Source of the DNA: Pseudomonadota bacterium
GTDB taxonomy: Bacteria > Myxococcota_A > Polyangia > Polyangiales > Polyangiaceae
DNA: 64,000 bases
Assembly (NCBI GenBank): GCA_023418705.1
Contig: JAEZYZ010000132.1
Span: 13,744 to 77,743 of the forward strand
Direction: 5' to 3'
A program made the translations under genes and the position numbers. Each line of letters starts with the position of its first letter. Position 1 is the first letter of the stretch. Shown in pieces: positions 41,874-52,417 of the stretch. The notes beneath the pieces were generated by a model. It searched no databases, was not told the origin of the DNA, and was given only the letters and a program-made list of their open reading frames with translations.

Positions 41874-42176
41874 ACAAGATCGCGAGGCCGTGAACACGAT
41901 GGGACACAGGAATTCGGCGGCCGATGTTCACGGTGTTCCTCTGCGATTGCAGGCGCTTGGAATCACCGGCAGCGGTGTGAACAAGAATGCGCGAGCAGGT
42001 ACGAGCATGGTGGCGCGTTTTTCTTTCGGGCGCCCTCGCTCGCTTTGGCGCGCACCCTCGCACGGTAGAAGTAAGAAAATAATCTTGTTCACCTTGTACA
42101 CACCAACCTAACCGCCTGACTCGCCACGGCTTTCCCGTGAACAAGGCGCTTGTGCACGGCTGTGCACCTTGTTCAC
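41870..42176. repeat. Iteron-like array of GTGAACAAG sites
   Basis: Five exact copies of GTGAACAAG: plus orientation at 41870, 41977 and 42137, and inverted (CTTGTTCAC) at 42084 and 42168. Near-matches are at 41890 (GTGAACACG), 41923 (inverted, ATGTTCAC) and 42093 (CTTGTACAC, adjoining the copy at 42084). The copies at 42137 and 42168 form an inverted pair. An AT-rich patch (GTAAGAAAATAAT, 42071-42083) precedes the central pair. It is the only long non-coding gap between the leftward and rightward transcription units. Likely replication origin or master operator (inference). Confidence 0.65.
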
Positions 42177-42190
42177 GCCCGTCCCGGCTG

Positions 42191-42236
42191 CCGCCTTCGG
42201 CGGCTTTGCCCCGGTGGACCAACCGGAGGCCTAGGC
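42191..42236 (+). promoter_or_regulatory. Structured mRNA leader, copy A
   Basis: Order: small hairpin CCGCC-TTC-GGCGG (42191-42203), CTTTGCC (42204-42210), hairpin CCGGT (42211-42215) loop GGACCA, ACCGG (42222-42226), then AGGC and ATG 42237. The same order and loop occur at 43030-43066 and 57071-57114 with different stem bases. Confidence 0.6.
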
Positions 42237-42425
42237 ATGACCGAGCACCTGACAGTCGAAGACCGTCGCGGCCAGATCGCTGAGATCCTGGTGACGGGCA
42301 TCTTCCGAGTCTTGGCGGATCGCGCTGCGCGAGCGCGCGTGCCCGATGGGAAGTGGACGCCAGCGCGAATCGAAATCCCCGACAACGACACCGTCGGTGA
42401 AGGCGAGGCCGAGCCATGTCACTGA
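42237..42425 (+). CDS. Small phage protein, unknown
   Basis: 62 residues (VEDRRGQIAEILVTGIFRVLADRAARARVP). The first gene of the rightward operon, with a structured leader. It overlaps the next gene by 10 bases. The GIFRVLADRAA helix occurs in short phage proteins next to recombination genes, but function is unknown. Confidence 0.6.
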   Translation: MTEHLTVEDRRGQIAEILVTGIFRVLADRAARARVPDGKWTPARIEIPDNDTVGEGEAEPCH

Positions 42426-43003
42426 AGGCTCGGCTCGCGGTCGTGGAGGAGTCAGCCAGGCGCGCGGTGTTCACCTGCCCCGACTACGATCCGCTGCCCG
42501 GGTCGAAGCGTTGTCGCAGCTACCTGTCGAACGGTGGCTGCGCTCGCGAGGACCACTTCATGTGCGAGGAGTGGCTCAAGGCCAACGGTCAGGCAGCACG
42601 CCCGGTCGAGGCCAAGCCCGAGCCGACTCGCGACCTCTTTGGCAACCCGGTGCCCGATGAGGCGCCGGCAAAGAAGTCTCCGGTCCGGGTGGCACCGACA
42701 CCGTCGCCGACACCGAAGGCATCGCCAGTCGCCGTGGGCTCGGTCGCGGAGCGCGACGCTCCGCTCGTACGCAACCTGACCGACGAGGACATCGCCTCGT
42801 TCAAGGCGCTCGGCGTCGAGGTCTGCATTGCCTCGGAGGAGATCGGCGAGGTGTGGATCGTGCCCGAGTACACCCGCAAAGACCGACGCGAGCTGCGGAT
42901 CGATCACGCGGCGACGCTGACCGCAGTGTGCGCGACGTTCCCGGGTGCGAAGATCACGTCGTTCGAGAAGCTCGCGAAGCCGGAAACCGCGAAGGCGACC
43001 TGA
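42416..43003 (+). CDS. Cys-rich phage protein with Zn-type cluster
   Basis: 195 residues. The N-terminus has four cysteines, CPDYDPLPGSKRCRSYLSNGGC and HFMCEEW, a CCCH-like metal site. A Pro/Thr/Ser linker (about 78-103) joins it to a C-terminal alpha/beta part (EVCIASEEIGEVWIVPEYTRKDRRELRIDHAATL). No family recognised. It sits between the small leader gene and the RecB-like nuclease, as recombination accessory proteins do. Confidence 0.6.
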   Translation: MSLKARLAVVEESARRAVFTCPDYDPLPGSKRCRSYLSNGGCAREDHFMCEEWLKANGQAARPVEAKPEPTRDLFGNPVPDEAPAKKSPVRVAPTPSPTPKASPVAVGSVAERDAPLVRNLTDEDIASFKALGVEVCIASEEIGEVWIVPEYTRKDRRELRIDHAATLTAVCATFPGAKITSFEKLAKPETAKAT

Positions 43004-43029
43004 GCTGTCCCCGGTCGGCTTCGACGGCG

Positions 43030-43066
43030 CTTTGCCCTGGTGGCGACCACCACCGGAGGCAAGCGA
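43030..43066 (+). promoter_or_regulatory. Structured mRNA leader, copy B
   Basis: GCTTTGCC followed by CTGGTGG (43037-43043), loop CGACCA (43044-43049), CCACCGG (43050-43056), then AGGC and ATG 43067. The stem has 7 pairs, one a G-U. See copies at 42191 and 57071. Confidence 0.6.
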
Positions 43067-44226
<1,160 letters not shown>

Positions 44227-44227
<1 letters not shown>

Positions 44228-45282
44228 TGCGACCGCTCGTCTTTGTCGACTGCGAGACGACCGGGCTCGACCCGGCTCGGCACGAGCTGATCGAGGTCGC
44301 CGCCATCCGCGTGGATCCGCGCACGCTGAAGATCGAGACGGAGCTGGCGCTCAAAGTTCGTCCCGAGCGCATCGGCGATGCCGATGCCGAGGCACTCCGC
44401 ATCAACGGGTACAACGAGGAGGCGTGGTCCGACGCCGTCTCGCTCGCCAATGCCATGCAGCAGATCGCACCGCTTTTCGAAGGTGCTGCGATCGCCGGGC
44501 ACAACGTCGCCTTCGACCGCGGGTTCCTGGAGGCGGCATGGAAGCGCGTCGGCCATCGCCCTGCTGGGCTCGATCACCACCTGCTCGACACCGCGACGCT
44601 CGCGTGGCCGCTGCTCTCGTCCGGAACGATCGAATCGGTGTCACTGACGCCGGTGTGCAAGCACCTGGGCATCGAGCGAGGCGAGGAGCACTGGGCCCTC
44701 GACGACGCTCGCGCCAGCCTCGAGGTCGCCAAGCGCCTGCTGCCGGCGATGGAGGACCACGCCCAGCTCGCCGCCTTCGCCGGTGATGAGCGCGCCATCT
44801 TCCGTGCGCTCCTTCGTCGGATCGATGCTGGGCGCAGCGAGTACGGACCGTGGAAGGCAGATGACGGCCGGCAGTATCTTCGCGAGGCCCTCGCCGAAGT
44901 GCTCGACGCGCTTCACTACTGCGCCGCCGAGCTGGTGCGGCTCGACCGGAAGCGAACGGTGCCCGGATTCCGGACGCGTCGGGTCTACGTGTGCCACCCG
45001 TACCGCAACGCGCCCGCGGAGAACGTCGAGCGGGTAACGGCCATCTGCAGGGCGCTGTCGGCGAGCGGCCACCTGCCGATCGCTCCTCAACTCTACCTGC
45101 CTCAGTTCATGGACGAGGCAACCGAGCGTGAAGGTGCGCTCGCCCTCTGCCTCGAGCTGCTCGACGCCAGCGACGAGGTGCGTGTCTACGGTCAGTCGAT
45201 CACCGCCGGCATGCGTCTCGAGATCGAACGTGCCGAGGCTCGCGGGCTCCCCGTGCGCTTCGTGGACGCGGAGACGGTGTGA
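44227..45282 (+). CDS. DnaQ-like exonuclease fused to DUF4406-type domain
   Basis: 351 residues. N-terminal DEDDh exonuclease: VDCETTGL (Exo I), GHNVAFDRGFL (Exo II), HWALDDARASLEV (Exo III). Middle (about 205-235): LREALAEVLDALHYCAAEL, which resembles MazG-type or similar nucleotide hydrolases. C-terminus (about 250-340): VYVCHPYRN, ... GHLPIAPQLYLPQF, DEVRVYGQSITAGMRLEIERA, a nucleoside 2-deoxyribosyltransferase-like (DUF4406/DUF7768) fold. A three-part fusion in nucleotide metabolism is unusual. Confidence 0.8.
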
Positions 45283-45620
45283 TGGGCGGCGCGATGTCCC
45301 GGCGCAAGGGCGCAGGCTTCGAGCGCGAGCTGGTTTGGCGGTTCCGCGAGGTCATGCCCGGCGCCGAGGTGAAGCGCGGCCTGCAGTCGCGCTCGGGTGA
45401 AGAGGTCGCCGACGTCGACTGCCCCGTCTTCTGGATCGAGGCCAAGCGCGGCCGGAAGCCGAACGTTCGCGCCGCGCTCAAGCAGGCCGAGACGAGCGCA
45501 CCGAAGGGTCGCATCCCAGTGGCGGTGATCCGCGACGACCGCACCGCAGCCTTCGTGGCGCTGCCCCTCGAAGACTTCCTCGAGCTTGTCCGCGAGTGGT
45601 GGGAGCTGTCACGACGATGA
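45282..45620 (+). CDS. Hjc-like Holliday junction resolvase
   Basis: About 112 residues; ATG 45282 overlaps the previous stop by one base, and ATG 45294 is possible. PD-(D/E)XK fold: GFERELVWRFREVMP (catalytic Glu), VADVDCPVFWIEAKRGRKPN (D, E-x-K). Size and motif spacing are those of phage resolvases related to archaeal Hjc. It would resolve recombination or packaging branches. Overlaps the terminase small subunit by 4 bases. Confidence 0.8.
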   Translation: MGGAMSRRKGAGFERELVWRFREVMPGAEVKRGLQSRSGEEVADVDCPVFWIEAKRGRKPNVRAALKQAETSAPKGRIPVAVIRDDRTAAFVALPLEDFLELVREWWELSRR

Positions 45621-46459
45621 GCAGCAGCGACTCCGACAACAGCGGCAACCCAATCGGCCGCCCGCGCAAGGGTGAAGGCCCGCGGCTGCCCTACGAAGAG
45701 ATCGATCGGGTCCTCGTCTTCGGCGAGGTGGTGGCGTGCGACGACGGCAAGAACACCACCGTCGTCTATCCGTCGTACCGCGACCTCGGACGACGCTACG
45801 GCGTCTCCCACAGCCTGATCGCCGACTACGCCAAGAAGCACAACTGCATGCGCCGGCGCGAGGTGGCCCAGGCCCGGATCGAGGAGAAGACGGACCAGAA
45901 GCTGATCGAGCTGCGGTCGACGGCGCTGGCCATGTCCAAGGACGACGAGCTACGCATCATCGACAGCTACCTCGCCGGCTTCGAGAAGGCGCTCTCCGAG
46001 GGCCGCGTGCGCTTCGACAACCCAGGTGACTTCAACACCATGGTGCGGCTCAAGGAGTTCGTGCAGGGCGGCGCCGACTCGCGGCAGGAGGTGCACGCGA
46101 TCCTCTCGCTCGAGGAGCTGCAGGCGCGGCATCGCCGGATGATGAAGACCCTCGAGGCCAGCCGTACAGACGAGATCGATGAAGTGAACGCGGTCGGTTC
46201 TTTGCTCCCGGATGGTCACCAGGAAATTGGCGAAAATCCCCCGCCGCCCTCGTTCGAGAGCGATCCCGAGGAAGTGTCCGGTCAGTTCGTGGAAGGAACC
46301 GCGGCCGGCCACGTCGGCCCACGTCGCGCGAAGCAACGCCAGCTCGACGACGACCCCGAGCCCGGCGAACGCCGCCGACACGGGGCGAACGTCGGCCCCA
46401 CACGGGCCCGTCCTCCGGCGCATCCCGACCCAGAAGACGACAACGAGGCCGAGGAGTGA
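45617..46459 (+). CDS. Terminase small subunit-like protein
   Basis: 280 residues from ATG 45617. Helix-turn-helix YRDLGRRYGVSHSLIADYAKKHNCMRRR near residue 55, then a long helical region (IDSYLAGFEKALSEGRVRF) as in TerS oligomerisation domains. After about residue 195 the chain is low complexity (Pro/Asp/Arg) and may be out of family. It should be followed by the large subunit and portal, but neither is here. Confidence 0.7.
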   Translation: MSSSDSDNSGNPIGRPRKGEGPRLPYEEIDRVLVFGEVVACDDGKNTTVVYPSYRDLGRRYGVSHSLIADYAKKHNCMRRREVAQARIEEKTDQKLIELRSTALAMSKDDELRIIDSYLAGFEKALSEGRVRFDNPGDFNTMVRLKEFVQGGADSRQEVHAILSLEELQARHRRMMKTLEASRTDEIDEVNAVGSLLPDGHQEIGENPPPPSFESDPEEVSGQFVEGTAAGHVGPRRAKQRQLDDDPEPGERRRHGANVGPTRARPPAHPDPEDDNEAEE

Positions 46460-46800
46460 ACCCGTGCAGCGCCGCTCATCCGCTTCGCCGCTGCTCGCGG
46501 CAACTGACCGCGTGCAGTTCCTCGGTGAACATCGCCGGCAGGAACACCGCCGAGACGTGCAGAAAGCGGCGGTTCGCGGCTCGTGGCCCTTCGCGTTCTC
46601 GCGGAGTTGCGGGTCGCTGGCGACGGCGATCTCGCCGAGCACGACCGCCGCTTTCCTCGATCCGTCGCCCGGCGACGCGCCGGCGATCACCACGATGGAG
46701 GCAAGGTCGCACCCCCGGGGGGCGGGTCCGACTTTCGGAGCGCCCACCCGACAGCCCAAGGGTTTCCCGGCGTCGGCACCAAGCAAGGCGTCGGCCTCCG
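46460..46800. other. Likely deletion scar (large terminase and portal missing)
   Basis: About 340 bases between the end of TerS and the first residues homologous to the adenine methyltransferase. No frame in either strand is convincing. A minus-strand frame near 46,560-46,740 has a natural-looking strand-helix (VVIAGASPGDGSRKAAVVLGEI), but it is not assigned. TerL and portal would normally be here. Confidence 0.5.
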
Positions 46801-48427
46801 CCCGAGCATCACGCTGGTCGCGACCAACTACGACCCGGAGAAGGTCCGGCGCTTTCAGGTCGCGGTCTCCAAGACCATCTGGGGCTCGCCCGCCGGCAAG
46901 AAGCGCCTCGCCGATCGGCTCGCAGCGCTCTTGCCCACGCACAAGACCTACGTCGAGCCCTTCGCTGGCAGCGCGGCGGTGCTGTTCGCGAAGGAGCCCG
47001 CCGAGGTCGAGGCCATCGGCGACGCCGACCTCGAGATCGCCGAGGCCTACCGCATCATCAAACGCCTGAACCGAGGCCAGCTCGATCGGCTGCGGCGGAT
47101 GAGCTGGACCGGCGACGAGGGCACGTTCAAGCGGCTGCTCGACGAGTCGCCCGGCGACGAGGTCCACAAGCTCCACCGTTTTCTGTACCTGACGCACTTC
47201 TCGTACGGGAAGCTGCGCGGTCGCAGCTTCAATCCGGGCAGCGCCGGCGTCGAGGCGCGCACCCTCGAACGCATCGACGCCTTCGCCCCGCGGCTCAAGA
47301 ACGTCCGCATCTACGGCGGCGACTACGAGAAGCTCGTCAAGAAGTACGACGCCGCCGACACGGTGTTCTTCTTCGACCCGCCGTACGCCGGCTACAACGT
47401 CGACGTCGGCGAGGGCGACTTCGACGAGGATCGCTTCTCCGCGCTGCTGAAATCGCTCAAGGGCAAGTTCCTCCTGACCTACGGCGTGCGCGGGAAGCTG
47501 CCCGCGCTGCTGAAGGAAGCGGGCTTCACCATCAAGCGCATCCGCACGCCCCGCAGCATCAGCACGATGCGCGGTGTGGGTGGCTCCACGGTGCTGACCC
47601 AGCTCGTGGTCGCCAACTACGAGCTCGTCGAGAAGGGCGACAACGAGCTCGAGCCCTGGAACGGCCAGCTCTCGTTGAACGACAGTCCCAAGCCCTTGGT
47701 GAACAAGGCCGAGTGGACCGGGGCTTTCATCAACGATCTGCCCGACAGCTCGTTCCTCTTCATCGAGCCCGGTGGGCGGAAGGACGCCGAGGGCAAAACC
47801 GTTCCGCGGAGCCTCCGCCATTTCCCGGTGCGCGACGAGAACGGCGAGCTGGATCTGCCACACCTACGGAACGCGATCGCCCGCATTCCCCAGAGCCGCA
47901 TCCCGGGGGTGACGGACGAGAAGCTCCGTGAGCTGCAAGCCGAGGCTCGGCGACTGCTCGCCGAAACGCAGGGCGACAGTGACACCAAGCGCGACGCCGA
48001 CGCGGTGCCGTTCTCGAAGTCGATTCCGCTCATCAAGGGCATCGACCCGAGCGACGAGCGCTTCGTGCTCGGCATCGTCCTTGAGCCCGAGGTCGTGGAC
48101 GCCCAGGGCGACATCTACTCGCCCGAAGAGATCAGTCAGGCCGCCCACCGCTTCATGGAGGAGTTCGGCGGGCTCGGGCTCATGCACCGCATGCGCGTGA
48201 ACGGCCAGGTGAAGGTGCTCGAGAGCTACGTCGCGCCGGTCGACTTCACCGTGGGCGAGATCAGCGTCCGCAAGGGCACCTGGCTCCTGGCCGTGCGCAT
48301 CCTCTCCGATGCGCTTTGGGAGCAGGTGAAGGCGGGCGAGCTCACGGGCTTCTCGATCGGTGGCTCGGCTCGTCGCGTGCCCGAACCGGATGCCGCTGTA
48401 CCTGAGCCACAACGGGAGGCTGCGTGA
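46583..48427 (+). CDS. DNA adenine methyltransferase (D12) fused to XkdF-like domain
   Basis: Up to 614 residues. Family sequence begins near residue 85 (GSPAGKKRLADRLAALLPTHKTYVEPFAGSAAVLF), and the GTG start at 46583 is uncertain. Motif IV is FFDPPYAGY near residue 275. After about residue 395 an XkdF-type phage domain follows (VLGIVLEPEVVDAQGDIYSPEEI..., FTVGEISVRKGTWLLAVRIL). XkdF-like proteins are associated with head morphogenesis. The stop overlaps the next gene by 3 bases. The linker (LRHFPVRDENGELDLPHLRNAIARI) matches a part also seen as a separate phage piece. Confidence 0.8.
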   Translation: MALRVLAELRVAGDGDLAEHDRRFPRSVARRRAGDHHDGGKVAPPGGGSDFRSAHPTAQGFPGVGTKQGVGLRPSITLVATNYDPEKVRRFQVAVSKTIWGSPAGKKRLADRLAALLPTHKTYVEPFAGSAAVLFAKEPAEVEAIGDADLEIAEAYRIIKRLNRGQLDRLRRMSWTGDEGTFKRLLDESPGDEVHKLHRFLYLTHFSYGKLRGRSFNPGSAGVEARTLERIDAFAPRLKNVRIYGGDYEKLVKKYDAADTVFFFDPPYAGYNVDVGEGDFDEDRFSALLKSLKGKFLLTYGVRGKLPALLKEAGFTIKRIRTPRSISTMRGVGGSTVLTQLVVANYELVEKGDNELEPWNGQLSLNDSPKPLVNKAEWTGAFINDLPDSSFLFIEPGGRKDAEGKTVPRSLRHFPVRDENGELDLPHLRNAIARIPQSRIPGVTDEKLRELQAEARRLLAETQGDSDTKRDADAVPFSKSIPLIKGIDPSDERFVLGIVLEPEVVDAQGDIYSPEEISQAAHRFMEEFGGLGLMHRMRVNGQVKVLESYVAPVDFTVGEISVRKGTWLLAVRILSDALWEQVKAGELTGFSIGGSARRVPEPDAAVPEPQREAA

Positions 48428-49284
48428 TGGCTGACGGCAAGGCCGAACGCGCGGTGCATCGGCTCCTCGACATGGTGGTCGAGGAAGTCTCCCTCGTCGA
48501 CCGCGCCGCCAATCAACACCGATTTCTCATCGTGAAGAGGAGTGAACCCATGGATCAGGAAAACACCGCCGCGGCCGAATCGAACGCGACGCCGCAAGAG
48601 ACCGAGCGCGCCGAGACGGGCACCAATGAGCCCGTCGTAGATCTGAACGAGCTACCCGAAGAGGACGCCGACGGTGACAGCGAAACCGCCCCCAGCGAAG
48701 TCGCACCTGCATCCGCGCTCGAGGTCGCTGCGAAGGTCCTGGAGAGTATCACCGGCGCGGTGGAGGCCCTCAGCGCCGCACCCGAAGCAGAAGCCCGCGC
48801 GCGTGTCAGCGAGCTCGCTAAGGATCTCCAGGCGGCCGCGGAACGACTCGGCGGGGAAGCAGGTGTCGAGCCCGGCACGAACGACGAGAGCCCACCTGCC
48901 AGCGCGGGCACGCCGGGCTTCGATGCCGTGATCACGTCCGTGCGCACGATGCTCGAGCGCGTAGGTCAGACGCTCGACGCCGCCAAGTCGGCCAGCGCCG
49001 CTCAGCCCGCGATCAAGACGGAGGCCGCCGAAACTCCGCCGCCCGACATCGCGGGCAAGCTCGACGAAGTCGTCACGGTCCTGCGCTCGCTCGGCGAGAC
49101 CGTGAAGGAGCAGCAGCAACGGCTCGCTCGCATGGAGAAGCGCTTCGGGCTGCCGAACAGCGCGCCCATCGGGGAGCGACCAACTCGAACCGAAGACGAC
49201 GCCGACATCGGCTGGCCTCTCGACCTCAACCGCAGCCTCGACCGCGACAGCGTCGACAAGTCGATCTCGTTCCACGACGTGTGA
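48427..49284 (+). CDS. Capsid scaffold-like protein
   Basis: 285 residues from ATG 48427. The opening RAVHRLLDMVVEEVSLVDRAANQHRFLIVKR is the XkdF/scaffold-type motif. Then long acidic Ala/Glu-rich coiled coil (about 100-260) typical of scaffolding proteins that occupy the procapsid. It precedes the major capsid gene by 30 bases. Function by position and composition. Confidence 0.6.
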   Translation: MADGKAERAVHRLLDMVVEEVSLVDRAANQHRFLIVKRSEPMDQENTAAAESNATPQETERAETGTNEPVVDLNELPEEDADGDSETAPSEVAPASALEVAAKVLESITGAVEALSAAPEAEARARVSELAKDLQAAAERLGGEAGVEPGTNDESPPASAGTPGFDAVITSVRTMLERVGQTLDAAKSASAAQPAIKTEAAETPPPDIAGKLDEVVTVLRSLGETVKEQQQRLARMEKRFGLPNSAPIGERPTRTEDDADIGWPLDLNRSLDRDSVDKSISFHDV

Positions 49285-49314
49285 GCGCCCGCGAACGCCA
49301 AGGAGAAACAAATC

Positions 49315-50253
<939 letters not shown>

Positions 50254-50270
50254 CGCGGAGGAGCTGACCC

Positions 50271-50654
50271 ATGGAGACCTTGTTCGTACGCCTCAAGCCC
50301 TACGACCCTCGCCGCGGCAACGTGCTGCGGCGCTACACCTATCGCGGCATCAAGTTCCACGAAGAGCGTGGCTGGTTCCGCGTCCCGAAGGACGTGGCCG
50401 ACTACCTGCGTTCCGTGCACCAGGTGCCCGGCGACGAGCACTCGCCGCTCGCCTTCGACTGCTGCACCGAGGCCGAGGCCAAGAGCCTCGACGCAAAGGA
50501 GAAGGAGTCCGCGGTCACCCGCAAGACGGCGAGTGACGACATCAAGGTGTCGCTGCCCCAGGATGACACGAAGGCTTCGGGCGCCCTCACCACCAGCGAT
50601 CTGCAGACCTCGAACGATGAGCGCGCGAAGGGCCGCTCCTCCAGGAAGGGATGA
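50271..50654 (+). CDS. Head-associated protein, unknown
   Basis: 127 residues. A conserved N-terminal part (LFVRLKPYDPRRGNVLRRYTYRGIKFHEERGWFRVPKDVADYL) is followed by a disordered Ser/Lys/Asp-rich tail. Placed directly after the capsid gene, as decoration or head-completion proteins often are. Not recognised beyond that. Confidence 0.55.
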   Translation: METLFVRLKPYDPRRGNVLRRYTYRGIKFHEERGWFRVPKDVADYLRSVHQVPGDEHSPLAFDCCTEAEAKSLDAKEKESAVTRKTASDDIKVSLPQDDTKASGALTTSDLQTSNDERAKGRSSRKG

Positions 50655-50655
50655 C

Positions 50656-51291
50656 GTGTACGCAAGCGTGGCCGACATCCGCGACGAAGGCGTGTCCGAG
50701 GCTCAGGCCTCGGATGATCGCCTTCTTGCGCTCATCGACGAGGCGGGCCGCGCCATCGACTCGTTTACCGGATGGTTCTTCGAACCTCGCACGCTGACGC
50801 TGCGCCTCGACGGTCGGGGCACGCCGAGTATCGAGCCACCGGTGCCGCCCATCGAGCTCACGCAGCTCCTCGTGGGCGGCAGCACGCTGTCTCTGTCCCC
50901 CGACGATCTCGTGGTCGTCGGAGCACCGGTGCCGCCGGGTTTTGATGCCCCGCGAATCACCCGAACGCGCAGGCGCGTGTTCCCGAAGGCGGCGGGCAAC
51001 GTCGAGGCAGCGGGCGTCTGGGGCTACACCGAGGAAGACGGCACGCCGCAGGGTCGCACGCCGATCGAGATTCGTCGCGCGTGCATGCTGCTTGTGCTCC
51101 GTTGGCTCTCGCCGCTCGGTACCGACGACAGCGAGGCGCGCAACCGCTGGCGCATCCTCGAGGAGCGCACCCGCGACCAGAGCTACAAGCTCGATCGCGT
51201 CACCGGAGCTGGCTCCACCTTCACCGGGGACCCGGACATCGACGGCATCGTCGCCCGCTACCGGCGACCGCCGGGACTGGGGGCTGCGTGA
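50656..51291 (+). CDS. Head-tail connector protein
   Basis: 211 residues from GTG 50656, one base after the preceding stop. N-terminal helical opening (YASVADIRDEGVSEAQASDDRLLALIDEAGRAIDSFTGW) is the gp6-like head-tail adaptor pattern. The middle has beta strands (TLRLDGRGTPSIEP) and the end is helical. Likely sits beneath the portal, although the portal itself is not in the window. Confidence 0.65.
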   Translation: MYASVADIRDEGVSEAQASDDRLLALIDEAGRAIDSFTGWFFEPRTLTLRLDGRGTPSIEPPVPPIELTQLLVGGSTLSLSPDDLVVVGAPVPPGFDAPRITRTRRRVFPKAAGNVEAAGVWGYTEEDGTPQGRTPIEIRRACMLLVLRWLSPLGTDDSEARNRWRILEERTRDQSYKLDRVTGAGSTFTGDPDIDGIVARYRRPPGLGAA

Positions 51292-51827
51292 TGCGTGGCC
51301 GCCTCATCTTCCCATTTCTCGCCGAGCTCTTCCGCCTCGACACCGCGGGCACGGCCGGCACCGACCCCGACGGCACGGGACCGCTGACGACCGGGTACGA
51401 CCCCGACTTCAAGGAGCCCGTGGGCGTCGATACCAACGACGATGGCATCGGCGAGCGGGTGCGGACCGAGCATCCGGCTGTCCGCGTTCCCTGCCAGGTC
51501 GAGCCGAAGACCTTCGAGGAGCTGCGCATGTTCGCAGCCGGCAACTCGCCGCGCTCGCGCATCGAGCTGGTCTTCCACTTCCGCGATCTCGAGCGGCTCG
51601 CTCTCGTGGACTTGCCTACCGGCGAGGCGCTCGTGCGTCCCGGCGACCGCCTCGGTGCGCTCTACGACAAGGCTGGTGCGCTCGTGCAGACCGTCCGCAC
51701 ACCGCCGGGGCTCTACGTCACCGAAGCCCGTCCGATCGGCTTTGGACTTCACCGACCACGTCCGAGTCGCAACCTGCTGCTGGTCGCCTTCGAGGATCGC
51801 CAGCTCTCCGCCGGGAGGGCCGCATGA
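51291..51827 (+). CDS. Phage neck/head-closure protein, unknown
   Basis: 178 residues. Start ATG 51291 overlaps the previous stop by one base. The centre (RVPCQVEPKTFEELRMFAAGNSPRSRIELVFHFRDLERLALVD) resembles head-closure proteins by position only. An Asp/Gly/Thr-rich loop is at residues 18-45. Confidence 0.55.
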   Translation: MRGRLIFPFLAELFRLDTAGTAGTDPDGTGPLTTGYDPDFKEPVGVDTNDDGIGERVRTEHPAVRVPCQVEPKTFEELRMFAAGNSPRSRIELVFHFRDLERLALVDLPTGEALVRPGDRLGALYDKAGALVQTVRTPPGLYVTEARPIGFGLHRPRPSRNLLLVAFEDRQLSAGRAA

Positions 51828-52417
51828 GCGTCCAGAAGACCGGCGACTGGGCGGTCGCACGCCGCATCCTGCGGGCGGGACCGATCCGCTTCAAGGCGGC
51901 GGTCGGCACTGCGCTTCGTCAGGAAGCGCAGCTCCTTCGCAACGAGATCGTCCAGGGCCTCACCAAGCAGGCTCCAGGTGGAGAGCCGCTCGCACCTCCG
52001 AGCCCGTTCACCTTGGCTGCGCGCGAGATGAAGGGGCGCGGCGGCACGAAGGCGTTGCTCGTTCGTGGCGACCTGCGCAACTCGGTGTCCGCCATCGTGC
52101 AAGGCGACGAGGCCTTCATCGGCGTTCCTCGCAAGGCCCGAGCCCAGGGTGGCAAGGCCCTCGTGGACGTCGCTCAGGTTCAGGAGTTCGGCAAGGGACC
52201 CATCATCGTCCCGATGACCCCGGCAATGCGCCGGTTCCTCTTCGCCCTACTGCGCAAGGCCGATCAGCAGCCCAAGGGCGGCTCCGGCAAAGGCATCGTC
52301 GTCATCAACATTCCGGCGCGGCCGTTCCTGCGCCCAGCCTTCAAGAAGTTCTCGCAGGGAGCCCAGGCGCGCTTTCTGGCGCGAGTGGCTGCGCTCAGCG
52401 GATTTGGAGGTCGGTGA
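51824..52417 (+). CDS. Virion morphogenesis / tail completion protein
   Basis: 197 residues. The C-terminal ARPFLRPAFKKF is the standard ending of HK97-gp10/gpS-like tail-completion proteins, and the N-terminal half is helical with LRNEIVQGLTKQAP. Overlaps the neighbouring genes by 4 and 1 bases. Confidence 0.7.
   Translation: MSVQKTGDWAVARRILRAGPIRFKAAVGTALRQEAQLLRNEIVQGLTKQAPGGEPLAPPSPFTLAAREMKGRGGTKALLVRGDLRNSVSAIVQGDEAFIGVPRKARAQGGKALVDVAQVQEFGKGPIIVPMTPAMRRFLFALLRKADQQPKGGSGKGIVVINIPARPFLRPAFKKFSQGAQARFLARVAALSGFGGR

Noticed and set aside
42191..42210. Sigma-54 promoter at CTTTGCC
   Set aside because: No TGGCAC element at the required distance in any of the three leaders.
46463..46583. 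Start of a terminase large subunit after TerS
   Set aside because: No Walker A and no family-like residues in any frame.
45950..47863. Minus-strand frame of 637 residues over TerS and methylase
   Set aside because: Antisense shadow; the plus strand has DPPY and XkdF signatures. Only a short stretch near 46,560-46,740 looks natural and it is left unassigned.
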